Below, piece after piece: positions 34,461 to 43,619 of a stretch of DNA of 64,000 nt. The position numbers and the translations under genes are program-made. Under the pieces are notes generated by a model. It did no database searches. It worked only from the letters and a program-made list of their open reading frames with translations, and was not told the DNA's origin. Every line of letters begins with the position of its first letter. The first letter of the stretch is position 1. The DNA comes from Paradesulfitobacterium ferrireducens (lineage in GTDB: Bacteria > Bacillota > Desulfitobacteriia > Desulfitobacteriales > Desulfitobacteriaceae): NCBI RefSeq assembly GCF_017310645.1, contig NZ_JAFLRH010000015.1, forward strand, positions 62,001-126,000. The letters run 5' to 3'.

Positions 34461-35474
34461 TTATTTAGGCGAAGGAGGAATCGGTGGGGCCGGCGGCAAT
34501 GCCGCATCTATCGGCGGAGCAGCCAGGACCTGGCCCGCCTCCGCTCCCAGAACGGACCCGGCCGCCCCGGCTAGCGCTCCCTCCGGCACAGGCGCCGCTT
34601 CCGGGCTTCTTTGGAACAGGCCCATCACCTTCTTCCAAATTGCCCCCCCGGTGTTTTTGATAGGATTGATAACGGCTGAAGGGCCTTTAGGCTCAGGAAC
34701 CTTGAGAATGATCGGGCCATTGGGCGCCTGCGCTAACCGGCCGTTACTCTCAACGGATACCACGACGCGCTCATAAGGATGCAGTGGAACAGGGCTTTTA
34801 AACTGAGTTTGATACACACCGTTTCCTACCGGCCGGAGTACACCGGCCAAAAAGCCGGTTTTTCCTTTTTTATCCACCAGGTAAGCCGCATAGGAGGAAA
34901 TACCCTGCCCGGAGAAAAGATTGGCAGGGGGAGGAAGATTTGCCACTAGCAAAAAAGTGTTATCAGGGGATATCGTGGCAATTCCGTTTCCGGTAATCCC
35001 GGGGTGTGCACTTTGCAGGATTAATTGACGGGGCTGAGTAAAAGATGCTCCTGGACCCTTGCTCAGGAAGGAAAAGGGACCTGTACCCCCGCCCGTCCCC
35101 TGGTTTTCTCCCCAGACACCCGCCCCCGGAACCGCTCCTTGACCATATCCCTGGAAGCCCTGCTGGGAATACCCGGATGGGAACTCCCCGGGAAAACCGC
35201 CGGTGGGTTGTTTCGGTCCGATGAACCCCCCGCGTAAATTGTTGATCTGCCCGTCTTTTTGAAAGACCCCCATGCTTTTAAGACCCGAACCGAGGGTATT
35301 CCTAATGGATCCGCCCGGGGATGGCCCCGGTCCTATCTGTCCGGGACCGTATGGCCCGGGCCCCATCGTTCCCGGACCAACTCCGGGTTGTCCCTGTTGT
35401 CCCCCGGGTAACTGCCCAGGAAATCCCGGTCCCATCTGGCCCAAATTACCCGGTCCTTGTCCGCCGAACTTCAC
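34461..35474 (-). CDS. Gly/Pro/Gln-rich protein with C-terminal beta domain
   Basis: No family recognised. It has about 337 aa from GTG 35474, which has GGGAGGG 7 bp upstream. The first ~65 residues are a low-complexity run of GPG and PGQ units, like a disordered or collagen-like arm, but without strict Gly-X-Y periodicity. The middle (~65-140) is also Gly-rich. A folded-looking beta domain (~145-260) includes GIATISPDNTFLLVANLPPP and PYERVVVSVESNGRLAQAP. The C-terminus is Pro/Ala-rich. There is no signal peptide. It may be a spore-coat or surface-layer component; this is a guess. Confidence 0.65.
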   Translation of the reverse strand: MKFGGQGPGNLGQMGPGFPGQLPGGQQGQPGVGPGTMGPGPYGPGQIGPGPSPGGSIRNTLGSGLKSMGVFQKDGQINNLRGGFIGPKQPTGGFPGEFPSGYSQQGFQGYGQGAVPGAGVWGENQGTGGGTGPFSFLSKGPGASFTQPRQLILQSAHPGITGNGIATISPDNTFLLVANLPPPANLFSGQGISSYAAYLVDKKGKTGFLAGVLRPVGNGVYQTQFKSPVPLHPYERVVVSVESNGRLAQAPNGPIILKVPEPKGPSAVINPIKNTGGAIWKKVMGLFQRSPEAAPVPEGALAGAAGSVLGAEAGQVLAAPPIDAALPPAPPIPPSPK

Positions 35475-35510
35475 AATGTTTCCCTCCCATCGCTTCAAAA
35501 GGCAGGCTTT

Positions 35511-35713
35511 TTTATCCCCGCAGAGGATAAGTCAACTAAACTCCAGCCAACAAGTGCGATCATCCTTCACGGATGATCGGGGTTAACACCCCGTCTGAAG
35601 TAAGTTTCCTTTATCCCCGCAGAGGATAAGTCAACTAAACTCCAGCCAACAAGTGCGATCATCCTTCACGGATGATCGGGGTTAACACCCCGTCTGAAGT
35701 AAGTTTCCTTTAT
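35511..35713 (-). repeat. Two perfect 99-bp tandem repeats, each with a conserved-flank hairpin
   Basis: The units 35511-35609 and 35610-35708 are identical, with a few more bases of a third start. Each holds, on the minus strand, CCCGATCATCC GTGAA GGATGATC GCACTTGTT. This is the same plan as the pair at 5404-5495, but with a different, still pairing, stem. Each unit also has a CGGGG/CCCCG dyad around TTAACA. The region 35475-35860 holds no gene. Confidence 0.88.
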
Positions 35714-35860
35714 ACAATATGTTAAATCCTGCAGAAGCGTTCAAAAAGCAAGTCCCTCCGGCAGCCCGGCTGCTTTTGACCCCAAAGCCCAGTTAGGGCT
35801 GCTCTACCCCTGAAGTGGCTGTCTTCACCCTGCACCAAGGTCAGCCCAACGCCGTCCATG

Positions 35861-36766
35861 TTAAATACTGAAGGTATGGTTGCCGATTTGTTTGACAACC
35901 GGCCTGCTTTTAATCCATTTATCCGTGGCAGTGCGCGGGTTGTAGTAATAGAGTGCACCTCCGGTCGGATCCGTTCCGGCCAAGGCAGCAGCCGCTGCCC
36001 GGTAAGCCTGGTCATCAGGGTCCAGATGGATTTGCTTATCCGTTACCGCCGTAAAGGCGTGCGGCTGATAAATCACTTCTCGGATCGTTTTCGGAAAGTG
36101 GGGATCCTTAAGCCGGTTTAAAACGACGGCCGCGACCGCGATTTGCCCTTGAAGGTCTTCTCCCCGGGCTTCCGCATAGATTACCCGGGCCAAGAGGTCA
36201 AGTTCTTCCTGGGATACCTTAAGCAATTGTCCCCCGCGGGAACTGCCGGGCAATGCTTGATCCGCTTCTTTCCCTGCCAAAGCCATAGCAGGCTTATCCG
36301 CCTTTTGCTCCGCTTCAAGCAACGTGACATAGGGGCTATCAAGCAGCCCTTCGTCATCGGGGGCTTTTTCCTTGATTATACTTTTTCCTGCAACAGATAC
36401 CCGGCCGGACCCCGGCACAATGATTAGAGCCTGCCCGGCCTTAATCCGGTCGGGAGAAGCAAGTTTATTTATATTGACAATGTTTTCAACGGTCGTAAAG
36501 TATTTGTGAGCCAAAGTGGAAAGAGTATCACCAGCCATCACTGTAATCCAGAGCGGTTCGTTGTCATCCCCGTTCGGATTGGTTAAGGTATTCGTACCGG
36601 AGATATCCGTACCGGAGATATCCGTACCGGTTACTTTGGCAAGCTTAACCGGGTAGCCGTAGCTTAACTGCCCCTGTACCGGAGACACCGGCGCATGTTC
36701 TAAAAATGCGAGCGTTGCTCCGAGTAGCAGAATTGCTAAGAACTTCCGGCTTCGTCGGTGTGGCAA
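35861..36766 (-). CDS. LysM and SleB-type cell wall hydrolase
   Basis: About 301 aa. It has an N-terminal signal helix (about residues 8-28), then a LysM peptidoglycan-binding domain (about 74-122) with VMAGDTLSTLAHKYF and NINKLASPDRIKAGQALIIV. The C-terminal SleB/CwlJ hydrolase domain (about 185-300) has ARVIYAEARGEDLQGQIAVA, the catalytic-Glu motif of spore-cortex lytic enzymes. I prefer TTG 36766 with AGAGG upstream; a GTG at 36775 overlaps that site. A 15-bp in-frame microrepeat (36596-36625) codes two GTDIS units before LysM. It is likely a spore germination or cell-wall enzyme. Confidence 0.92.
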   Translation of the reverse strand: MPHRRSRKFLAILLLGATLAFLEHAPVSPVQGQLSYGYPVKLAKVTGTDISGTDISGTNTLTNPNGDDNEPLWITVMAGDTLSTLAHKYFTTVENIVNINKLASPDRIKAGQALIIVPGSGRVSVAGKSIIKEKAPDDEGLLDSPYVTLLEAEQKADKPAMALAGKEADQALPGSSRGGQLLKVSQEELDLLARVIYAEARGEDLQGQIAVAAVVLNRLKDPHFPKTIREVIYQPHAFTAVTDKQIHLDPDDQAYRAAAAALAGTDPTGGALYYYNPRTATDKWIKSRPVVKQIGNHTFSI

Positions 36767-36829
36767 AAAAATCACCTCTCAAGGCATAGACTGTTTCTAG
36801 TCTTTCCCAGAAGAGGTGTTCCTTATACT

Positions 36830-38404
36830 TTATTTAACCGTTTCGGCAACAGCGAGTGCGCCTTTCTGCATTTTTACACCATGAATGTCTTCTATTTCAG
36901 GGTGTATCACCAGCCAATAGCTCGCTCCGGGTTCAAGCGCCTCCTGCGGTACGATCTTTAGATCGCTGTCCCCCAGCGGCTCCAAAGAAATTGGCACTCG
37001 CCGGCCGTCGGCACTGTCAATTAGCTCTACCTTATCTGAATTAACTTTCTCCCAATTGATCTGCCCGCGAAAATGGACCGTGAACTTTTTATCAAGCGGA
37101 ATCCCGGTGAGCCGGTTTAGTCCTTGGTAGCCGGGATAGTAAGCTTGCCAGCGCTCCGCTTGTTCCTGGGCATCTATCAAAGAATCGCTCATACTCCCCC
37201 AGGCCTGCCAGTACTTCTCGGACCGGGCTCGGGCTAGAGAAATATTATAGGTTTTCGCTCCCAGAGTAAATGTTGTGTATTCGTCAGAACCGGCTGCGGA
37301 AGAAGAAGCGGTCAGTAATAATTCTGCAGCCTCTTTGGCGTGATCCGCTGTTTTCAACTGAAGATCGGGTGCAACTCCAACTTTGTTAATCTCATACCCC
37401 AGCGGGGAATAAAACCTCGCCACCGTCATTTTCAGAACCCCGCCGTTAGAGAGCGGAAACATGCTTTGGACCGTACCTTTGCCATAAGTCCGGGTTCCCA
37501 CTAAGACAGCCTGTCCATGGTCTTTAACTGCGGCAGACAGGATTTCCGAGGCGCTGGCGCTGTTCTCATTAGTCAGGAAAAACACCGGCTGATTCAGAGT
37601 AAATCCGTGATCCACTGCCTGATAAGTCTCGGATTGATTATCCCTGTACTTTATATTAACGACTGTCTGCTTGCCGATAAAATACCCGGCTAAATCAATC
37701 GCAGAATTTAGGTACCCACCGGGATTATTGCGGACATCTATAATCCAGCGGTCGGCCTGCTGGGCGCGCAGCTGATTGACGACTTGGCCGAAGTCCGCCG
37801 CCGTCGTACTTCCGAAAGAGTTTAATTCGATATAGCCGATGTGATTATTCAGAAGTTCCCCTTTTACCGTCGGCTCTTCTATATTTTGGCGGGTCACTGT
37901 AAATTTTACAGTTTCATTTCCCCGCTTAACCTGCAAATCTACCTGGCTGCCCTCGGGCCCGCGCAAGATGCTAACCGCTTCCTCCGCCGCCAGGCCTGCT
38001 AGGTTTTGTCCAGCCGCTTGCACGATAATATCTCCGGCTTTCATCCCCGCAGCTTCTGCCGGGGACCCGCTGATCACCCCTAAAACCTGTACTCCTGCCG
38101 GGACAATCTCGATATGAATCCCAATCCCGGAAAAACGGTTATCCATGGAATTAATAAAATCTTGATACTCCTGGGCGTTAAAGTACATCGTATGCGGGTC
38201 ACCCAAGCGATCAAGCATCTGCTCTACGGTTGAAGCCGTGAGCACATCGTGAGATACCGGGTCAACATACCCTGACTCAAGCAGCGAGCGTACCTCAGAC
38301 AGGGTGCTGTCTGCGGCTAAGGCCATATTTGCCGGGCTTAACAGCCACACAATAATTATCAATACCCCTAGAAAAACTTGGCTTGCGCGTATTCTTGCCT
38401 TCAT
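36830..38404 (-). CDS. CtpA-type S41 carboxyl-terminal processing protease with PDZ and Ig-like domain
   Basis: About 524 aa, exported (signal helix about residues 5-30). Order: S41 N-terminal region, PDZ (about 90-165, with SGSPAEAAGMKAGDIIVQ), the S41 protease core (about 180-350, catalytic Ser in ENSASASEIL and Lys in RTYGKGTVQ), then a linker and a C-terminal SbsA-type Ig-like domain (about 420-515, KKFTVHFRGQINWEKVNSDK). The ATG at 38404 has GGAGG 7 bp upstream; an upstream ATG frame at 38440 lacks this. The Ig-like tail is uncommon in CtpA proteins and suggests wall or substrate binding. Confidence 0.9.
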   Translation of the reverse strand: MKARIRASQVFLGVLIIIVWLLSPANMALAADSTLSEVRSLLESGYVDPVSHDVLTASTVEQMLDRLGDPHTMYFNAQEYQDFINSMDNRFSGIGIHIEIVPAGVQVLGVISGSPAEAAGMKAGDIIVQAAGQNLAGLAAEEAVSILRGPEGSQVDLQVKRGNETVKFTVTRQNIEEPTVKGELLNNHIGYIELNSFGSTTAADFGQVVNQLRAQQADRWIIDVRNNPGGYLNSAIDLAGYFIGKQTVVNIKYRDNQSETYQAVDHGFTLNQPVFFLTNENSASASEILSAAVKDHGQAVLVGTRTYGKGTVQSMFPLSNGGVLKMTVARFYSPLGYEINKVGVAPDLQLKTADHAKEAAELLLTASSSAAGSDEYTTFTLGAKTYNISLARARSEKYWQAWGSMSDSLIDAQEQAERWQAYYPGYQGLNRLTGIPLDKKFTVHFRGQINWEKVNSDKVELIDSADGRRVPISLEPLGDSDLKIVPQEALEPGASYWLVIHPEIEDIHGVKMQKGALAVAETVK

Positions 38405-38510
38405 GTCAAATCCTCCAGTTGTCAACATATCTGACCACACCGAGTGTCCTTACTGGGAAGAATTCGACGGCTGTTTCTATTTTCCTGTTCCTATGCCTTT
38501 CTTAATGCGA

Positions 38511-38533
38511 AAAGACCGGCAAAGCCGGTCTTT
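38511..38533 (-). terminator. Terminator of the TetR gene at 38.6 kb
   Basis: AAAGACCGGC and GCCGGTCTTT pair across three bases. On the minus strand TTTTCGC follows. It lies about 36 bp after the stop. Confidence 0.8.
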
Positions 38534-38568
38534 CTATAGTATCTTCGGGCTTGTACGCCTTATCAACC

Positions 38569-39147
38569 TCACTTTAGGCCATTCAGAATGACATCCACCA
38601 CCGCCTCGTGATCCAGTTTCTCAGGGGCTGCTTCATCAAGAAACACTTTCTTCCCATAATACTGGTGAATTGTCCCAAGAATACTGAAGACCGCCAGCTC
38701 CGGTTCCAACCCCTGGCGCAGCTCAGCCCGCGCTACCCCGTCCTTCACCATATCCTCCAACAGGCGGAAAATGGACAGTTTCTCCTCGATCAGCCAGGTA
38801 CGCGTTTCCTTAGACATCAGAGTGCTGGCCTGCCACGCCATCTCCAGCATGTCCAGATTCTCGCTCAGAAACCGGGTGGAATATTGGGAGCAGTTTAGTA
38901 TCTTCTCCCGAATATCCCGGCCTTGGGCGATTTTCTCAGCCAAAGCCTGCCGGTATTCTTCCACACTGTTTCTAAGCATTTCCCGAAAGAGATCGGTCTT
39001 GGACTCAAAATACTCATACACAGTGCCCTTGCCAATCCCCGCTGCTTTGGCGATATCTTCAATTTTAGCGCCATCAAATCCATATTCTACAAAAACCCGG
39101 GCCGCCGCCTTCAAAATCTCTGCCCGTTTCTCTTCTTTGCCGGACAT
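38569..39147 (-). CDS. TetR family transcriptional regulator (first)
   Basis: 192 aa. The N-terminal helix-turn-helix has the typical IEDIAKAAGIGKGTVYEYFESKTDLF. The rest is an all-helical ligand-binding domain. It lies 135 bp downstream of the RND operon and on the same strand, with a mini repeat element in the gap; it may control the efflux operon. GGAGG precedes the ATG. The ligand is unknown. Confidence 0.92.
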   Translation of the reverse strand: MSGKEEKRAEILKAAARVFVEYGFDGAKIEDIAKAAGIGKGTVYEYFESKTDLFREMLRNSVEEYRQALAEKIAQGRDIREKILNCSQYSTRFLSENLDMLEMAWQASTLMSKETRTWLIEEKLSIFRLLEDMVKDGVARAELRQGLEPELAVFSILGTIHQYYGKKVFLDEAAPEKLDHEAVVDVILNGLK

Positions 39148-39197
39148 TTCCTACCTCCGTCCAACCGTCCTCATGAATCTATAGAACAATTTAGTCG

Positions 39198-39261
39198 GTA
39201 AGACGCCTTGCCCGCTCACCACGCTCCTCTGCCCAACGGTTCACTCTGCAAGGCATCTTAC
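39198..39261. repeat. 64-bp mini version of the dispersed palindromic element (copy C)
   Basis: The ends are inverted: GTAAGACGCCTTGC and GCAAGGCATCTTAC. The centre shares CCCGCTCACCACGC and GCTCCTCTGC with the 187-bp copies at 21641 and 50088 but lacks the middle ~120 bp. It looks like an internal deletion derivative. Confidence 0.75.
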
Positions 39262-39281
39262 CTAACTACTTATTTATTTGC

Positions 39282-42200
39282 TTAAGCCGAGAGATTAAAG
39301 TTCCGGGTCTTAAACACCTTCCGCTTCAAGAAAGCCGTCAGATCGTCGAAAAGGGTATACACCACCGGCACCACGACCAGAGTGAGCAGCGTTGACAGCG
39401 AGAGCCCGCCGATTACGGCCACAGCCATCGGCTGCTGGGCTTCGGCGCCGTCCCCGATGCCCAAAGACAAAGGAATAAGCCCCAGTACCGTAGTGAGCGT
39501 GGTCATGAGAATCGGGCGCAGCCGGATCGGCCCGGCGTTGACGATCGCCTCGGAGCGCTCCTCACCCCGTTTGCGGCGCGTATTTATATAGTCTACCAAC
39601 ACAATGGCATTATTCACAACAATCCCGGCCAGCATAATCATCCCGATAAAGGCCGGCACACTCAAGGCCTTGCGGGCAATGAAAAGCCCGAGCATCCCTC
39701 CGGAAAAGCCCAGAGGCACGGACATCATAATGGTCACCGGGTGCAGCAAAGACTCAAACTGCGAAGCCAGGATCATATAGACCAAAATCACCGCCAGCAC
39801 GAGAGCGAGGGACAAATCTTTGAAGGCATCGTTTAGCTCCTTGTTTTCCCCGCCCATCTCATAGGTATATCCTTCCGGCATTGGATAGGCCTTCAGCTTA
39901 CCCTCGATGTCCTTGGAAATGCTCCCTAAATCTCGGTCGACAAACTGGGCGCTCACGCTGATCACCCGGGACTTTCCTTCCCGGTTAATCTGGGCCGGAC
40001 CTCGTTCAATCGTCACTTGCGCCACTTGGCTTAAGGGGATAATCATCCCGGCCGGGGTCTGAATCGGAGTCTGTTCCAGGTTGGAGATGCTTTCCTGGAA
40101 CAGCTCATCCCCTTGGATAACCACATCAATTTCCGTACCGTTGTATTTGTACCGGGTCGCGGTCGTCCCGGAAATCGTTCCTTTCACCACCCCTGCGATT
40201 TGAGCGGCGGTCAACCCATATTGAGAGGCGTTCTTGCGGTCAATTTTTACTTGGGCCTCAGGCAGGCCTTCGGAAACGTTGGCTTTTACCTCCCGCGTCC
40301 CTGGCACCGACTCGACAAGCTTCTTCAAATCTTCCCCAATCCGCTTCAGAGTCCCCAGATCATCCCCTTTGATGCTGATGCTGATTGGAGCGCCCCCCTC
40401 TCCCATAGAAAAGGTCTGGAGGGTTTGCACCTCGATCTCCGCTCCGGCAATATCTTTGACGAACCCCCTCAGCTCGTCTTCAACTTGTTCCACACTGCGC
40501 GTCCTCTCTTTCAGCTCTTTGAGGCGCGCATAAATCATCCCTTTGTTCGCCGGTTCCCCGCCAAAGGAATACATGCCGTTGGTCCCGATAATTGAGAAAG
40601 CGGCGTCCATCTCCGGAAATTCCTGCAGTTTCCCCTCGATCCGGTTCATCACTTGTTCCGTATCCTTAAGTTCAGCCCCCTCAGGCAGAGTAACATTGAC
40701 CGTGAACTGACCCTCATCCATTTTGGGAAAGAACTCGGCGCCGACATTCACCACGGAGGTCATACTGAGCACAAATACCAGGATGGCGATAAGAACTGTG
40801 GACTTTCGGTGGCCCAAAGCCCAGCGCAAGAGCCTGCCATAACCGGATTCCACCTTCCGGAAGAAACGGTCGAACAAATCAAAAGGATAGGAGAAAATCT
40901 TCCTCAGCCCGGTCTTGGAACCTCCGTTATCCCTATCCACTTTCAGGATTTTCGAAGAAAGCATCGGAACCAGGGTTAGGGCCACCACCAGCGAAGCGGC
41001 GAGCGACATGGTCACGGTCAAGGCCAGCTGCCGGAAAATCGTGGCCGTGATCCCCTGCACAAAGACTATCGGCAAAAAGACGGCCACCGTGGTTAAAGTG
41101 GATGCGGTTAAAGCCATCCCCACTTCCGAAGCCCCTTTGATGGCGGCCTCCAGGCGCGAATTCCCTTCCTGGCGGAAGCGATAAATATTCTCCAGGGCTA
41201 CAATCGCATTATCCACCAGCATCCCCACGCCCAGGGCCAACCCGCCCAAGGTCATAAGATTAATGGTAATCCCGGCGAAATACATGAGCATAAAGGTAAA
41301 GATAATGGAAATAGGAATAGACGTCCCAATGATAAGCGTCGTTCTCAGATTGCGCAGGAACAAAAACAGGACCAAGACCGCCAAAACAGCGCCCATCAGC
41401 GCATTATTGTACACGTCTTTAATAGACTTATTGATATAAACCGACTGGTCCATCACCATGTCAATTTTGGTTGGCGCAATCTCGGATTTAAGAGTTTCCA
41501 CTTCCTTATTAACCGCAGCCGCCACCTGCACGGTGTTGGTGCCGGATTGTTTCTGAATTGCGATCAGGACCGCCAGATTGCCGTTGGTTTTCCCGATGGT
41601 GGTCAAATCCTCATGTTTCAGCTCGACCTCCGCGAGTTCGGAGAGATGAACCGTCCCTCCGGCGGGCAAAGGAATGAGCAGCCCTTTGATGTCATCCAGG
41701 GTCTGAAACTCCCCCAACGTACGGATCGTGAGTTCCTGATTCCCCTTCTGCACCGTCCCGCCGGGAGAATTAAGATTTTCCGCCCCGATAATTTTGGCGA
41801 TGTAATCGCTACTCAGGCCGTAACCCCGCATTTTTTCCTGGCTGAGTCTAATCTGTACCTGGTTCTTATACCCGCCGGTTACAGACACTGAAGCGACCCC
41901 CGCTACCCGCTCCAGCCGGGGCTTGACCACTTCATCCGCAATCGTCTGCAGCTTTGCCAAATCACTATCTTTAGAAGATAAGGTCATTTGAATAATCGGC
42001 TGGGCATTGGGGTCGAATTTCATGACCATGGGCGCATCGGCATCACTGGGCAGGAACTTCTTGACCAGGTCAACCTTCTCCCGCATCTCCAAGGCCGCAA
42101 AATCCATGTCCGTGCCAAAGTTGAACTGGGCAATGACCAGGGAACTGCCCTCAGAGGACACGGATGTCACCTTGTCGATATTTTGCACCGTGCCCACAGC

Positions 42201-42407
42201 CTCTTCAAGCGGCTGGGTCACGATCTTTTCGATCTCCTGCGGTCCCACCCCTTTATAGGTGGTGGAAATGATCGCCACCGGAACCTTGATTTCCGGAAGC
42301 AAGTCAATAGGCAGGCGGCTAAAGGAGACGCCGCCCAAGATTAATACGATAAAGACCATCATCAGCACCGTGACCGGTCTTCTGACGGATATCTCTGGCA
42401 GCTTCAA
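39282..42407 (-). CDS. RND family efflux pump (AcrB/HAE1 type), pump 1
   Basis: 1041-aa inner-membrane proton antiporter with twelve predicted helices and two large outer loops. The first helix is in RRPVTVLMMVFIVLILGGVS. The helix-4 proton-relay region reads LGVGMLVDNAIVALENIYRF (about residue 390). The C-terminal half repeats the fold and has NNAIVLVDYINTRRKRGE. It starts at TTG 42407 with GGAGG upstream, overlapping the adaptor stop by 4 bp. It is the last gene of the operon TolC-like, adaptor, pump. Substrates may be drugs, metals or lipids. Confidence 0.95.
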   Translation of the reverse strand: MKLPEISVRRPVTVLMMVFIVLILGGVSFSRLPIDLLPEIKVPVAIISTTYKGVGPQEIEKIVTQPLEEAVGTVQNIDKVTSVSSEGSSLVIAQFNFGTDMDFAALEMREKVDLVKKFLPSDADAPMVMKFDPNAQPIIQMTLSSKDSDLAKLQTIADEVVKPRLERVAGVASVSVTGGYKNQVQIRLSQEKMRGYGLSSDYIAKIIGAENLNSPGGTVQKGNQELTIRTLGEFQTLDDIKGLLIPLPAGGTVHLSELAEVELKHEDLTTIGKTNGNLAVLIAIQKQSGTNTVQVAAAVNKEVETLKSEIAPTKIDMVMDQSVYINKSIKDVYNNALMGAVLAVLVLFLFLRNLRTTLIIGTSIPISIIFTFMLMYFAGITINLMTLGGLALGVGMLVDNAIVALENIYRFRQEGNSRLEAAIKGASEVGMALTASTLTTVAVFLPIVFVQGITATIFRQLALTVTMSLAASLVVALTLVPMLSSKILKVDRDNGGSKTGLRKIFSYPFDLFDRFFRKVESGYGRLLRWALGHRKSTVLIAILVFVLSMTSVVNVGAEFFPKMDEGQFTVNVTLPEGAELKDTEQVMNRIEGKLQEFPEMDAAFSIIGTNGMYSFGGEPANKGMIYARLKELKERTRSVEQVEDELRGFVKDIAGAEIEVQTLQTFSMGEGGAPISISIKGDDLGTLKRIGEDLKKLVESVPGTREVKANVSEGLPEAQVKIDRKNASQYGLTAAQIAGVVKGTISGTTATRYKYNGTEIDVVIQGDELFQESISNLEQTPIQTPAGMIIPLSQVAQVTIERGPAQINREGKSRVISVSAQFVDRDLGSISKDIEGKLKAYPMPEGYTYEMGGENKELNDAFKDLSLALVLAVILVYMILASQFESLLHPVTIMMSVPLGFSGGMLGLFIARKALSVPAFIGMIMLAGIVVNNAIVLVDYINTRRKRGEERSEAIVNAGPIRLRPILMTTLTTVLGLIPLSLGIGDGAEAQQPMAVAVIGGLSLSTLLTLVVVPVVYTLFDDLTAFLKRKVFKTRNFNLSA

Positions 42408-43570
42408 GACGCTTTACCTCCAACTACCTTAACCTTGCTTCCCGCTTCCACGTAATTTTGCCCTTTGATAATGACATTCTCTTTGTCGCTGAGGCCTTGG
42501 GTTATTTCAACTTCCGTTCCGGTGTCCAGACCCAGGCCGACTTCCTTTTCAACGGCCTGCTCCCCAACGACTACGTACACCACCTGTTTTCCGTTCTTTA
42601 AGATGACGGCCTCGCTGGGCACACTGAGCACGTTTTCCCGGACTTTGGTCGTGAGTTCCGCTTTGGCAAACATCCCGGCTTTAATCAGACCCTCGGGGTT
42701 ATCGACCTTAATTTTCACCGGGTACAGCTGGGTGCGGGCGTCTGTGGCCGGGCTGATGCTTTCGATGATCCCCTCAAAGGGAGAATCTGAGGCAGCAGGA
42801 ATATTGACTTTTACTTTTTGGCCTTTGCTGATGCTGTTCACGATATTTTCCGTGATATTCAGCTCGACCATAACCGTGGATGAAGCCACGATGGTCACGG
42901 CCGGCTGGGCGTTGGAAGCCATTTCACCCGCTTCCACATTTACCTGGGCCACCATCCCGCTGATCGGAGAGGTAAGCACTGCATTATTAAGGCTTGACAA
43001 GGCTTGCTCATACCCGACTTGAGCCTGGTTCACCTGGGCCTCAACCACTGCCAGGGATTTATCCGAGGCGGCCAGTTCAGCTTGCTCCAGCTGCGACTTG
43101 GAAACCTCCCCTGCCTCATACAGCACTTTGGTCCGCTCCAAATTCAATTTGGCATTGTCAAGCTTTTCTTTGGCCGCGTCCAGATTGCTTTGGGCAATCT
43201 TCAAGCCCGCCTCCGCCTGAGCCACCTGTTTTTGCAAATCTTCCCGGTCCAGAGTTAACAGCACCGCACCCTGGTTCACCCGATCCCCGACTTTGACCTT
43301 CACGTCTACAACCTTGCCCGGCATCTTCGGCACCACCGGCACATCCTTGTCTGCCAGCACTTTGCCGCTTAAGGTGGTCACGCTGGTCAGGGTTTTCTTC
43401 TCCGCCGGCTGTACTTCTACCGGGATATATTTGTTCTCACTGCTCCCGGTGGCCGGAGTGCTCTGGCTGCCACACCCCGATACCAAGCCTAACAAAAGGA
43501 ACGCCGCCAAGACAGCGGCCGCTTTTTTGAGTTGGGAAAGCTTATGTAAGTAAAGCCTGAAATCGTTCAA
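42404..43570 (-). CDS. RND/HlyD-type membrane-fusion adaptor lipoprotein, adaptor 1
   Basis: About 388 aa. The lipobox (LVSGCGSQ) shows a lipid anchor. The order is beta-barrel/lipoyl halves with VVDVKVKVGDRVNQGAVLLT, a coiled-coil hairpin (about residues 105-190), a second lipoyl half (LTSPISGMVAQVNVEAGE) and a membrane-proximal domain. I chose TTG 43570 with GGAGAGGGAG upstream; an ATG at 43633 precedes it in frame but overlaps the previous gene. It bridges pump 1 to the TolC-like protein. Confidence 0.93.
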   Translation of the reverse strand: MNDFRLYLHKLSQLKKAAAVLAAFLLLGLVSGCGSQSTPATGSSENKYIPVEVQPAEKKTLTSVTTLSGKVLADKDVPVVPKMPGKVVDVKVKVGDRVNQGAVLLTLDREDLQKQVAQAEAGLKIAQSNLDAAKEKLDNAKLNLERTKVLYEAGEVSKSQLEQAELAASDKSLAVVEAQVNQAQVGYEQALSSLNNAVLTSPISGMVAQVNVEAGEMASNAQPAVTIVASSTVMVELNITENIVNSISKGQKVKVNIPAASDSPFEGIIESISPATDARTQLYPVKIKVDNPEGLIKAGMFAKAELTTKVRENVLSVPSEAVILKNGKQVVYVVVGEQAVEKEVGLGLDTGTEVEITQGLSDKENVIIKGQNYVEAGSKVKVVGGKAS

Positions 43571-43619
43571 AAAGTCTCCCTCTCCTCCGTATGATCTCTC
43601 TGGTGTCGTTCTTCCCCTA

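Noticed and set aside
35511-35713. Possible CRISPR array
   Set aside because: There are only two 99-bp units, identical throughout with no variable spacers, and no cas genes.
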